Shown one piece after another: positions 11,133-20,795 of a stretch of DNA of 64,000 nt (positions are counted from its first letter, which is position 1; every line of letters begins with the position of its first letter). Below the pieces are notes generated by a model. It was not told the origin of the DNA. It was given only the letters and a program-made list of their open reading frames with translations, and did no database searches. Source of the DNA: Biomphalaria glabrata (lineage: Eukaryota; Mollusca; Gastropoda; Planorbidae); the NCBI RefSeq assembly GCF_947242115.1, contig NC_074716.1, positions 41,060,639 to 41,124,638 of the forward strand, in the 5' to 3' direction. Made by a program: the position numbers and the translations under genes.

Positions 11133-11412
11133 GAAAAAAATCGCCCCCCCCCACTCCAAAGTTCTGGATCCGCCAGTGATCCAGTCAGGGCCTGACTTTG
11201 TCATTATAGGGTGCCAATCCTACGCGCAATTAAAAAAAAAACGGCACTGTCAGCTTTCATTTCATAAAAAAAATATTGCAAAAAAACGAATGTATTTTCT
11301 AATACTAAATCTTAATTTTGACATAAGGCATATACTTAGCCTATCCCTACCCAGACTGAGCCCCGCGCATTCCTTTTCGCATGGGGCCCCTCAATTGTTA
11401 GGGCCGACCCTG

Positions 11413-12115
11413 GATCGAGTAATGTTGAAATTTGAAATTGCTAACCTAAGGGGAAAAAAAAGTAAAATTAGACAGCGCTTTTATTAAATGAAATGTACTA
11501 AAATTCAAGCCCTTTGATGATTAGTCTTTGTCGTTATCATAATTTGTGTACACTTATAAGTGGAAATTAATTAATTTTGTTATTATAGAGAAAATATACT
11601 AAGCTAAGGCGAGATAAGCTTTGTGTAGAAAAATAGATGATTTTTAAGGCTTTATCTTCCTTAGCTTGTAGGCTAACATTTTTTTAAATATGAAAACAAA
11701 ATTAATTAATCACGACTAGTTAATTAATTTTATTATTATTGATGACGATTGGATGAGTAGACGTGGTCAAAGTTTCGATTTCAAAAATCCAAATATACAG
11801 GAAAGATATCTGGTGTGTAATTATCTAAATTTATAAGTGATGTAAAATTAATATATCATGGTCGTAGCGGGGGGTGGGGGGGGGGGGGTTGCCTAGACCT
11901 ACATCAGTATACCGTAAAGAGGCCGACCCGTGGCTCTTCTGCCTTCTATGTTACGTAATCACTTTACAGACGAACATCTAGATCTCTGACTTGGTGTCAT
12001 CTATGCAGCTTGATATTTAAAATTTCAAACACCACATTAATTGATGTAAGTAGGCCTTCTAGATCCATGGGTTTTTAATAAAAAATGGTTTCTGGTCCGT
12101 TTCATTTTTTTTTTT
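11413..12115. other. intergenic, no gene seen
   Basis: This stretch is AT-rich, with a G run near 11868-11888. No supported gene or complete element. Confidence 0.4.
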
Positions 12116-12119
12116 TGCA

Positions 12120-12200
12120 TCATCGGTGATGTGGCCCGCAAGACAATTGTCGGAAATGAAAATGGCCCGCTGGCCAACTAAGGCTGGGCATCACTGGTTT
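12120..12200. mobile_element. one end of a hAT-like element
   Basis: The block contains GATGTGGCCCGCAAGACAAT and GGCCCGCTGGCCAACT and ends in GGCTGGGCATCACTGG. The reverse complement begins CCAGTGATGCCCAGCC, typical of hAT-type MITE ends. A left partner was not found. Confidence 0.35.
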
Positions 12201-13540
12201 AGAATGTTTGAGAAGAAAGGGAAAGACGTAGATTGTAGAGTCTACATAAGGAGATGTATTAACTGTTTCGGGGCCTCAGTGACTGCTGTAAATGTATTGA
12301 AATTAAATTGTATTTATGAACAAAAAAATGTCTGTTTGAGTTAATACTTTAAATCAGTATCTATGGCATCACGATATTGTTAAGTGATCAAAAACTGCAT
12401 GTAAATTTAAAAACATTTTAAACTCGACTAAAATCTAAGCAATCGCATTGTCTGATCTACATAAACCCATCAGGTCAATATATTATTTGTTTAAGTAGGA
12501 ACTATTTTTGAAAAACAACAACAACGTAAAAAAAAGGATCAATAGGATTTAGTCTATCCTGAAATAGTCTCTAAGACTGTACACGTGAGCTGTATGACGT
12601 ATCCTGACTCGATTCAATTCTGTCCTTTGTCATTTTAGAATTCAGCTAAAAACGTTATGCAACGATATTTCAACACTTTAGATAAACATGTTAAAGATAT
12701 ATCGTAATTATGAAAGAGTGCTACCCAGACTGCCTGAAGCAAGGATCGTATGATGAAACTGAGCAGTAAAGCGTGACACCGTTACTTGCCGTGTTCTATC
12801 GAGTTACTCTTGACTTAGAAACTAAAGAGATGGGCCGCGAACATAGCTCGAAGAAACAATCGATCGATCAGGAGAACTGTTTCAATGCTAGAAAGTTGTA
12901 TTAATTACAAGGACCAGTGGTGGACCTGCTCGTCGAGAAATCATACCAAATTTTCCTGGTAGGTCATCCCCTTTTCCCCTGTGACTGAATGTCGTATTTC
13001 ACACAAGATGGAAATATATTCTTGATTTAATAAATTTCTGTATTGTGTTGTTGACTTAACGAAACCCTAAATACACACCTGGGCTTTATCGTAACGCAGT
13101 GTTTGCCAAATTTAAAACATATGACACTCTCCACAACAAAGAAAAATACGTTACCGACTTCCATAGCCTAAGTGAGTGCGGCTTGCTCCCCTAAAAGGAC
13201 CCGGAGCAGTAGCCCTGTATCGGTAGCCCTGTATCGAGCAGTTCCCTGTATGTTAAACTTCAGAAATTCATTCTCCTGGCGTCTCTAGAACACTATTCAT
13301 CTTTGTTTTTAAAAAAGTGTAGGTAAAAAAAATAAGGAGACAGTGGCCAACATTAAAATTAGTCTATAATGGGCATGATCGTGATAAGATCGTCCGTGTT
13401 AAGCAAGACGTCTTGTTGTGGACCTTTCTTTTTTTTGTTCATACAAGTGTCGTCAGAAGACGTACCACACTGTCACCCAAAACTAGCGTCGAGGACCAAA
13501 AAAAAAAAACAACAAAAAACAAAAAAAACAAGGTTACAAA
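12201..13540. other. intergenic, no gene supported
   Basis: Only short unsupported frames are present. A small tandem duplication GTAGCCCTGTATCG occurs at 13210-13236. Confidence 0.4.
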
Positions 13541-13544
13541 AGAC

Positions 13545-14453
13545 AGTTTGTGTGGAAACACAAACTCAAAATCGGCCCCCGAAAAGGTCCATCCAGGCAG
13601 GCTTCAATATTTTCAGAAAGAACTTGCAAATGAAATTATATCAAAGACAAATGAGAGATAAGAATGGAGAAAGAAGGTTAACAGATCTTGTGTAGTGCCC
13701 CAACGGTCCAGCAGATCAAAGGATAGGTGAAAGTGAATGTAAAGTTAGATGTGAACCTGGCCTAACTAGTTCCCCTTTCAGACCTTGTGGTCTATAGGGC
13801 AGATGATGTAAAGTTCATCTGTTTTTGTGGCCTACGATTAACGAGGGTGTCATGTAGCCAGCACAACGACCAATCGCCTTTACTTTACCCCAACTAATGT
13901 CAGGTACACATTATAGCTGAGTGGACTCACAGGCGCCCAAAGATTCCAAAGTTAAAAATCCCAGTCTTCACCGGGATTCGAACCCGGGACACCGGTTCGG
14001 AAGCCAAGCGCTTTACCACTCAGCCACCGCGCCTCCCGTGGCCTAACTGATGTCTTAAAATTGATCTAATTTTTAAAAAATGGCTCAAACTATTATCCGA
14101 ATCCACAAAAATAAAAATAAAATTAACATTCCGCAATATAAAAAAAATTACAGGAAAATGAATTTTTTAAGATTACTATTCGTTTTAAATTAGGTCTAAC
14201 TTATAATGCATACTAATTAGCTTTTTCTCTTTAAAAAATACTTGCATAACTGATTTAAAAAATTAGATTTTTCGCTTTCAGAAAAAAAAAGTAGCCGTTG
14301 CATCAGAACTTTGAATGGTCTAAAATATTGTGATGTCCGATTTTCAATATCTTTTTTAGTTTACGAGATCTAAACGGGACGGACGGACAGACGGACAGAC
14401 GGACAGACATTTCACACAAAACTAATAGCTTCTTTTCCCCTTTCGGGGGCTGC
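13545..14453 (+). mobile_element. RTE-like LINE 3' end / non-autonomous relative (repeat F), split by SINE-1
   Basis: The 5' portion encodes fragments that match the C-terminal end of the RTE LINE at 61378-63905 (NGERR, TDL, then CCCCAACGGTCCAGCAGATC against the same words in the LINE). The shared tail runs through CCTGGCCTAACTGATGTC, a (GGAC)n stretch at 14378-14408 and CCCCTTTCGGGGGCTGCTAA at 14436-14455. A second copy in reverse lies at 18399-18870. SINE-1 sits inside at 13768-14037. No functional frame survives. Confidence 0.7.
13768..14037 (-). mobile_element. SINE-1 (tRNA-derived), full copy
   Basis: This copy is the reverse complement of the 26900-27171 SINE. The tRNA-like head is at its right end: GGCGCGGTGGCTGAGTGGT with an A-box-like TGGCTGAGTGG, and a B-box-like GGTTCGAATCC. 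The words GGCCTAACT at 13760-13768 and 14040-14048 flank it and look like the target duplication, placing the insertion inside repeat F. Confidence 0.85.
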
Positions 14454-14784
14454 TAAGAAAACGAGGACAAATAATTAAAATGTAAGAGACAATAGTCACA
14501 ATGGTAACTTCAAAAACTAAGTCTTACAATTTTATTGGATGAAACATGTCAGTAAATAAAAGGACGTAAAGCCACTTTAAATTCATAAACTTTTCTTAGA
14601 TACAGCACTTTTTCTTTTCACACTAGTTCATCATTAGTCTAACCATGGTTTAACATAAACTACGTGTCGATTTATATTCATTGGGCTGTAGGCCCCTAGT
14701 TTGTCCAAAAAATAAATATATTCTCAATGAGTCGGCGGGTCGTTGATTTTTCTCTTGTAAAGTCTGTGCACTGATCAGATAAAA

Positions 14785-15030
14785 GGTATTTTTATAAAGC
14801 TTATATCAACTCACTCTTTCTGTCTGTCTGAATGTCTGTCTGTATGTATGTATGTATGTAAAAAGTTTGTACACGTTATTTCTCATAACCTAATCTTGGA
14901 TTAAGCTGAAATTTTGCAAAATTATTTCTTTTACCTGACAACAAAAGAATCGAAAAAAAAAAACTACTGGTAATTAATTATTTTGGTCTCTCGAACAAGG
15001 GAAAGAAATTGTACTTGAAAATATAAATAT
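14785..15030 (+). repeat. repeat D, 5' part
   Basis: The copy starts with AAAGCTTATATCAACTCACT, continues through a CTGT/TATG-rich stretch and TTTGTACACGTTATTTCTC, and includes AATTAATTATTTTGG and TCTCGAACAAGGGAAAG. It matches the first ~250 bp of the copies at 51533 and 44998 (reverse). Confidence 0.75.
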
Positions 15031-15720
15031 GATAGTATTAGTTTGATAAAGGCTAACTTCTTCTCTTATATTGTGCATAATTTTTTAAAAGCCTGGCATG
15101 ATTAAAATGATGTTTACTTTTCTGTCTTAATCTTAATTTAAATAAACAGTTATAGAGAATTTTACAATGCCAAGTTTCTGCATGTTTTTTTTTGAAGGGT
15201 TAAATATTATTTTTATGTCAGGTTGTGATACCGTTAGAACGGCCTGCTATAATGGATCTACTTTTATCCAGCTGACTTAACTTCATAGCTTAAATTATTT
15301 TACTTTTATAACATACTAAATACAGTCTTTTATATAGATGCCCTCCATCATTCAAAAGAAATATTATTTATGTTCAATCTACATTTGAATGAATATGTGC
15401 TGGTATTTCAACTGCAGCTGGAATTGGAAATTTTAGAGGAGTTGATGGGAAATGGAAAAACTTAGACAAATGAAAACTTTATGGTAAACTTTTATCACTA
15501 CTTTTAACAATATTTTTTTCATCCATGTTAAAAGAATTTACTAACATTAATAAATCCAAGAAGACAATAGTTTAAGACAAAAGAAATGTTCTAGAAATCA
15601 CAACACAACTATTAAGTCTACAAATTGTACCTGCAGGTGAGATCTTAACTCTGGCCCTGATAAGTCTCTCTTGAAGCACATTACTAATCATATCTGAGCT
15701 GGAACTTATTACTTAGTTCA
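15031..15720. other. intergenic, no gene seen
   Basis: AT-rich sequence; no conserved frame or recognised repeat end. Confidence 0.4.
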
Positions 15721-15791
15721 TCAAAGCTGCCTGGTCGTGTGCACTAGCGGATCCAGAACTTTGGAGTGGGGGGGTGGGGGCGATTTTTTTC

Positions 15792-16025
<234 letters not shown>

Positions 16026-16099
16026 TGAGAATAAAAAAAGCAGCATTTCTCAACCTTCGGCGAAAAACAAAACAACTGGGGCAGCGCTATAAGGTTCTC

Positions 16100-16775
16100 T
16101 GGTGAAGTTCGGGGCGAAGCCCCGACGCCATAAGCGTTTTCTTGCTTTTTTAACTGCAGAAACGCATTCTCCTGACAAGTATAGCTCATTATTCATCCAT
16201 GGAGTTCGGGGCGAAGCCCCGACCCCAAAAGCGTTTTCTTGCTTTTTTGACTGCAGATACGCATTCTCCTGACAAGTACAGCTCATTCTTCACAATGTAG
16301 TTCGGTGCGAAGCTCCGACGCCAAAAGCGTTTTCTTGCTTTTTTGACTGCAGAAACGCAATCTCCTGACAAGTACAGCTCATTATCCATCAATGGAGTTC
16401 GGGGCGAAGCCCCGACCCCATAAGCGTTTTCTTGCTTTTTTGACTGCAGATACGCATTCTCCTGACAAGTACAGCTCATTCTTCACAATGTAGTACGGGG
16501 CGAAGCCCCGACGCCCAAAGCGTTTTCTTGCATTCTTCTCTGCAGAAACGCATTCTCCTGATATCTACAACTCATTACCCATAAATGAAGTTAGGGGCGA
16601 AGCCCCGACGCCAAAAGCGTTTTCTTGCATTCTTCTCTGCAGAAACGCGTTCTCCTGACATCTACAACTCATTACCCATAAATAAAATTCGGGGCGAAGC
16701 CCCGACGCCAAAAGCGTTTTCTTGCATTCTTCACTGCAGAAACGCATTCTCCTGACCTGAAGCTCATTATTCATA
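16100..16775. repeat. array of ~97-bp hairpin units (about 7) in family A copy 2
   Basis: The units each hold GTTCGGGGCGAAGCCCCGAC (palindromic GGGGCGAAGCCCC) and GCGTTTTCTTGC, and end with ACGCATTCTCCTGACA. Hairpins start near 16107, 16204, 16300, 16397, 16494, 16592 and 16690. The third has a mutated stem. Confidence 0.9.
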
Positions 16776-17589
16776 CTATTAAAAAACGACCTTTCGAATA
16801 ATGTTGTACTTGAAAAATATTCTAATTTGAATTTATAGGCCCATAATACATTGCAAATAAAACCGATTTGTTCCTTGAAAAGATAGGATACCCCACGTAT
16901 TTAGATTTTTGCTTTGAGGATCGCCGCCGAAAAAAAACTTATTCGATAAATATTTTTCAAGAAAACTCTAGTATAAATTGTGAGTTATAGTCCCAAATTT
17001 ATTTAGCTAGAAAAATATCAGATTGAAAAGGTTGGGAAAAGGTGACCAAAAACGTTATTTGAGTTTAGAACTCATCTCAATCATGACTCTTATACTGAAA
17101 AATTTCGTTTGAATTCTAACTTTTCCAATGCAAAGTCTTTCTTAAAATACTTATGATAACTTCATGTGAAATTACAAAAACTCTGTCTGGAAATGGGAAT
17201 GGCGGTAGAGTGAAAACGATTAATCCTCGCTCCTTTACTAATTTCTGCTAAAGATTGCATTTGGCATTAAAGAATAGGTATGGGGCGACTCGATATAAGA
17301 ATTGAATTTATAGTATATATAAATTATATTAGTGACAGATTTTTTTAATTTTGTAATTTCTTAACTATAATACAAAAAGAAAAAGTATTGATTTGTCCGA
17401 TGGGGGAAATGCGATTGCATGTATCGCCCCTCCCACCTGGTACAACCCTTTTTCATTTAAATTTACTAATGATACAATTTGAGATTAGAGTGTGGTACGA
17501 CATATATACAATGGGTCACATATCAATACGTAGTTTATATTATATAGATATTCAACTAATTTTATTCACAAACTATGATTCTCCACAAA

Positions 17590-18232
17590 AATAGGATCGC
17601 CCCCCCCCAGCACTCAGAGGACTAGAGTGGGGAGGACAGTACATGCAATCGCCCCCCCCCTTCACCCCACCGAATCGGCCAAAATACCAGAAAGGGAGAA
17701 ACATAATATAAAATGTATATATTAATTCAACTAATTTTGTTCACAAACTATGATTTCTCCATAAAAACGGACCGCCCCCCCCACTCAAAGGGTTAAGGTG
17801 GGAAGGGCAGAAGAGGTATTCGTCCCCCCCCCCCCACCAATCGGCAAACAGGGAACGACATAATATAAAGATCGGTTAAAATATCAATAACAAGTTACAA
17901 GGATATAGATATTTAATTGATTTGTTAGCAGGCTGTGATTTCTACCAATAAATTGGACCGCCCCCCCCCACTCGAAAGTGTAGGGGGGGCGGGATTGATA
18001 CCATCGCCCCCTCCCGACCCCACCAAATCGGCCAACATACTAGAGGGGGGGGGCGAAATAAACTAAAAATAGGTTGAAATATAAATAATTAGTATATATT
18101 TTTAACATAAGTAATAAATTCGTATACAAATTGTGTGAATCCTATACTAAAGTTCGTCCGCCCCCCCCCCCCTTGGGGGGGGGGTCGACCGAGTGGGGGG
18201 GGGCGATCGCCCCTACCGCCCCCCCCCCTGGA
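17590..18232. repeat. C/G-run subterminal modules of family A copy 2
   Basis: Four modules of about 185 bp start near 17597, 17773, 17958 and 18158. Each pairs a C run with a nearby G run around a short A/T core, separated by AT spacers (TTGAAATATAAATAATTAG). This mirrors 5860-6310. Confidence 0.75.
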
Positions 18233-18242
18233 TCCGCCAGTG

Positions 18243-18395
18243 GTCGTGTGATATGTGAGCTAGACTGTCGTCTCAATGGGCCCGGGTTCATACCCTGCCC
18301 ACTGCTGTTCCCCATCGCCCAGCTTGAGGTTTGGACTAGGAAGTATCTTCAACTTGAGGGAATATCCGAAACATGTAAAACATTTTATAAACAAC
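18243..18395 (+). repeat. SINE-2 copy (right part) interrupted by family A
   Basis: The sequence includes GGGCCCGGGTTCATACC, CTGCCCACTGCTGTTCCCC, GGTTTGGACTAGGAAGTA and ATATCCGAAACATGTAAAAC. Joined conceptually with GCTGCCTG at 15728-15733 it restores the normal order of the SINE. Confidence 0.75.
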
Positions 18396-18398
18396 CAT

Positions 18399-18870
18399 TT
18401 TTAGCGGCCCCTAAAAGGGGAAAAGACGCTATTAGTTTTGTGAAAAATGTCTGTCCGTCCGTCCGTCTCGTTTAGATATTATCGTGTGAACTGCAATGCC
18501 GCACCATTCTCTCAAAAAGAAAAAAAACATTTGCTAAAATATTTTTTTTCTTGAGGAATAAGAGATTGACCCTATACAAAACAATTAGATAATTAGATTT
18601 TCCTTAAAAGACATCAGTTAGACCACGTTCACATCTAACTTCACATTCACGTTCACATTTCCTTTGGTCTGCTGGGCAGCTGGGACACCACAAAAGATCT
18701 GTAAACTTTCTTTCTCCATTCTTCTCTGTCATTTGTCTTTGATATAACTTCATTCTGATTTTCGATCTGAAAATATTGAAACCTGCCTTATTACCTGCCT
18801 GGGTAGACCACTTCGGGGTCCGATTTTGAGTTTGTGTTTCCATACAAACTGTCTTTGTAACCTTGTTTTT
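18399..18870 (-). mobile_element. RTE-like LINE 3' end (repeat F), second copy
   Basis: This is the reverse-oriented relative of 13545-14453. It starts (plus strand) with GCGGCCCCTAAAAGGGGAAA, followed by (GTCC)n, and later carries AGATCTGTAAACTTTC and CTGGGTAGACCACTTCGGGG. On the minus strand a short frame reads NGERKFTDLLWCPSCPADQ, comparable to NGERRSTNLAWCPNGPTD at the end of the RTE LINE at 61.4 kb. It is a fragment. Confidence 0.7.
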
Positions 18871-18879
18871 TTTATTGAT

Positions 18880-19330
18880 TCATTTTTTGTTAGGTACAAT
18901 AAATAAAGTAAAGTGTAGATTACAAATTGAACCGACAATAGATGCTGCAGAAATAAGGTGTACAAAATTTGATGCAGACAGACAAAGTGAGTTGATATAA
19001 TATAAAAAAACAACACAGATTTTCAAGAACTTTGAGTAACAGCCTTGAACTTCAACTTATGAACTTAAAACTCCTTTAAGTTTAGCATCCAATGTCAAAA
19101 CAAACTGTGAAAATTCGTGAAAATTTCAAAAAAATTAAAACTGAATTAGTAGTCTTCGTAGTCGTTAATGACTGTTAACGTTGGACATGGAAGCTCAAAG
19201 AAGAACTCAAGCCTTAGAGAGTAAATGCTACAGAAAAATGCTTGGTATCAGATACCAGGAAAGAAGACAAATAAGTTTGCAATTTTTCAAGTCAAAAAAA
19301 ATAAATAAATAAAAAGAAATACTCAATGCT
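18880..19330. other. intergenic, weak LINE-like trace
   Basis: Around 19180-19290 a reading (ACATGGAAGCTCAAAGAAG, ATGCTACAGAAAAATGC, TTGGTATC) resembles the C-terminal LINE reading LEA-R-CYRKMLGI, so this may be a short RT remnant. No gene is supported. Confidence 0.3.
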
Positions 19331-19332
19331 GT

Positions 19333-19378
19333 GACACGGTGGCTGAGCGGTAAAGCGCTTGGTTTCCGAACCGGGGGG
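19333..19378 (+). repeat. SINE-1 head fragment
   Basis: GACACGGTGGCTGAGCGGTA, then AAGCGCTTGGTTTCCGAACC, match the tRNA-like head of SINE-1. The sequence then runs into a G tract. Confidence 0.65.
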
Positions 19379-19444
19379 GGGCTTGACCTCTATGGGGGCC
19401 CTTGCATGTTGCGTAATATTTAATAATTAATGTAAAAAAAAACA

Positions 19445-19530
19445 CTCATTTGCCCCCCCCCTCAAGTGGGGGCCCGGGGGGATTTTCGAATTCTCCCCCT
19501 TCCTCCCCCACCCTAGCTACGCCACTGCTA
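19445..19530. mobile_element. right end of a CAGTGGCGTAGC-type DNA element
   Basis: A C/G-run block ends in CACCCTAGCTACGCCACTG. The reverse complement CAGTGGCGTAGCTAGGGTG is a common hAT-like MITE terminus. Its left partner was not found. Confidence 0.4.
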
Positions 19531-20790
19531 ACGCATATCCACAAAGATGCAGAATTTAACTCTCGAATTCCTGAATATAAATGTACATCTTCAACTTCCG
19601 ATGCCTTTGAACGAGTAAGTGGCTCTACATTGGATCACAAAAACAGTCGTGTCTTTTGAATCTAATGCAGTTGACGTCGACTCAAAGTCTAAGAAACAAT
19701 GGACGATGGTGATACAAAGGTGATAGCAAAGTGTGTGTCCTGTTAATTAACTGTCCTTTCGGTTGTTACTGAATTTTAAAGAGGTACAATTAATTGACTG
19801 GGGCATGTTTTGTAATTATCATCATGGCATACAATTTGTTGCTTGTGAAAAACAGTTTACACGTTAAAATGTGTAAACAAAAAAAAAGGTGAAAAATCAA
19901 TATGACACAAGATCACCTGTAAGTGTTCAGATTGAAGGCTGTAGGTAATGACAAGATCACCTGTAAGTGTTCAGATTGAAGGCTGTAGGTAAAGACGCTC
20001 TAAAAGAAATTAATTTGGTCACAATCATAAATGGTCTGTTCGCTAGTACATTTGTTGATAAAGGATCTTCTAATGCCGTGAATGCTGATGTTATTGTGTA
20101 AAGTGCAAAGTAAAGTGCTTACTTTTCAAGTGTTATACTTTATTATTTCATTAATATCAAATAGTTTCAAAATCATGTAATGCAGTATTCAATTCAAATA
20201 CTTAAGGTTGCCATTGTACTTTAGATTTCTCGGTATACATTGAGATTTTCTATAGCTTCTGAGTCTTCCTATACAAAGAAAAACAAAACATTACAGAATA
20301 CCTCGTTTTTATTCATGCTTTAAGTTTGAGTTGCACGATTTAAAGTTATATATTATAAGTGCATGTGCCAATAGATTTACCTCAAATGACATATTTGTGG
20401 GCCTGTATGCCAGGGCTGATTTTAACACCCAGTCCGCCCCTGTTTGTTTCGGATGTTATTTAGTTTAGAGAGTCTAAGGATGTGCTAATATGTTTTTATT
20501 ACGTCATTATTTGTTGTGAATGATTTTGTGAAAAGTACTTGAAAGGATATGACGTAATAAAATGATGGCTTTCAATGTCTACTTTTTATCAGCATGAAGT
20601 CTCTGTTGATTAATTCTTATGTTCAATTCTCTACTATAATTATTTCACTGTAGTAACAGAAAATATTCATAAAAATGAATCCGCATAGCTTTGTGTTGGC
20701 TTAGGAAGTTTGAGGAAGTCAATTTATAATTCGAACGATGCCCTTCTGTGGTATAGATGTAATGTGTACAGATTTGAAAAGTTTAGTAAA
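19531..20790. other. intergenic with a 44-bp direct tandem duplication
   Basis: ACAAGATCACCTGTAAGTGT begins both units, at 19907 and 19951; each is 44 bp and they are almost identical. The rest is AT-rich with no supported gene. Confidence 0.6.
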
Positions 20791-20795
20791 GGGAT

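Larger units (their letters stand above)
5837..11186. mobile_element. TIR element family A, copy 1 (8-bp TSD ATCCAGTC), carrying a LINE
   Basis: The element is 5845-11178, flanked by perfect direct repeats ATCCAGTC at 5837-5844 and 11179-11186. Its terminal inverted repeats read CACTGGCGGATCCAG and CTGGATCCGCCAGTG. From left to right it holds a C/G-run-rich subterminal block (5860-6300), an AT-rich core, the LINE at 7012-10328, an array of about six 97-bp hairpin units (10350-10925), a TA microsatellite, and a telomere-like stretch near 11095-11130. Without the LINE it is about 2.0 kb. No transposase frame is present, so it is non-autonomous. The 8-bp duplication and the CA-starting terminus fit the hAT superfamily. 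Confidence 0.9.
5417..11412. mobile_element. outer hAT-like element ends (CAGGGCCGGCC termini) split by later insertions
   Basis: The left end at 5417 reads CAGGGCCGGCCTTAGG. The right end at 11412, reverse-complemented, reads CAGGGTCGGCCCTAAC. Just inside each end lie matching GGGCCCCGCGC-type words. These inverted termini imply one old element whose interior (5433-5836 and 11187-11400) was later split by the 5845-11178 insertion. No convincing target duplication remains at the outer ends, so the hAT label rests on the termini. Confidence 0.6.

Noticed and set aside
11095-11135. A chromosome end or telomere fusion
   Set aside because: Only two exact TTAGGG units occur, in the same position in both transposon copies, so it is part of the element.
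13960-14040. A tRNA gene (A and B boxes, GGGATTCGAACCC)
   Set aside because: It is the tRNA-like head of a dispersed SINE with a shared non-tRNA body; the same applies at 26900, 28400, 38030 and 51850.
16050-16774. Frames with repeated LSGECVSAVKKARKR peptides
   Set aside because: They translate the 97-bp hairpin array of family A, in several frames, without conservation.
18131-18475. Proline/glycine-rich 114-codon frame
   Set aside because: It spans G/C runs of family A, the SINE-2 and repeat F; composition explains it.
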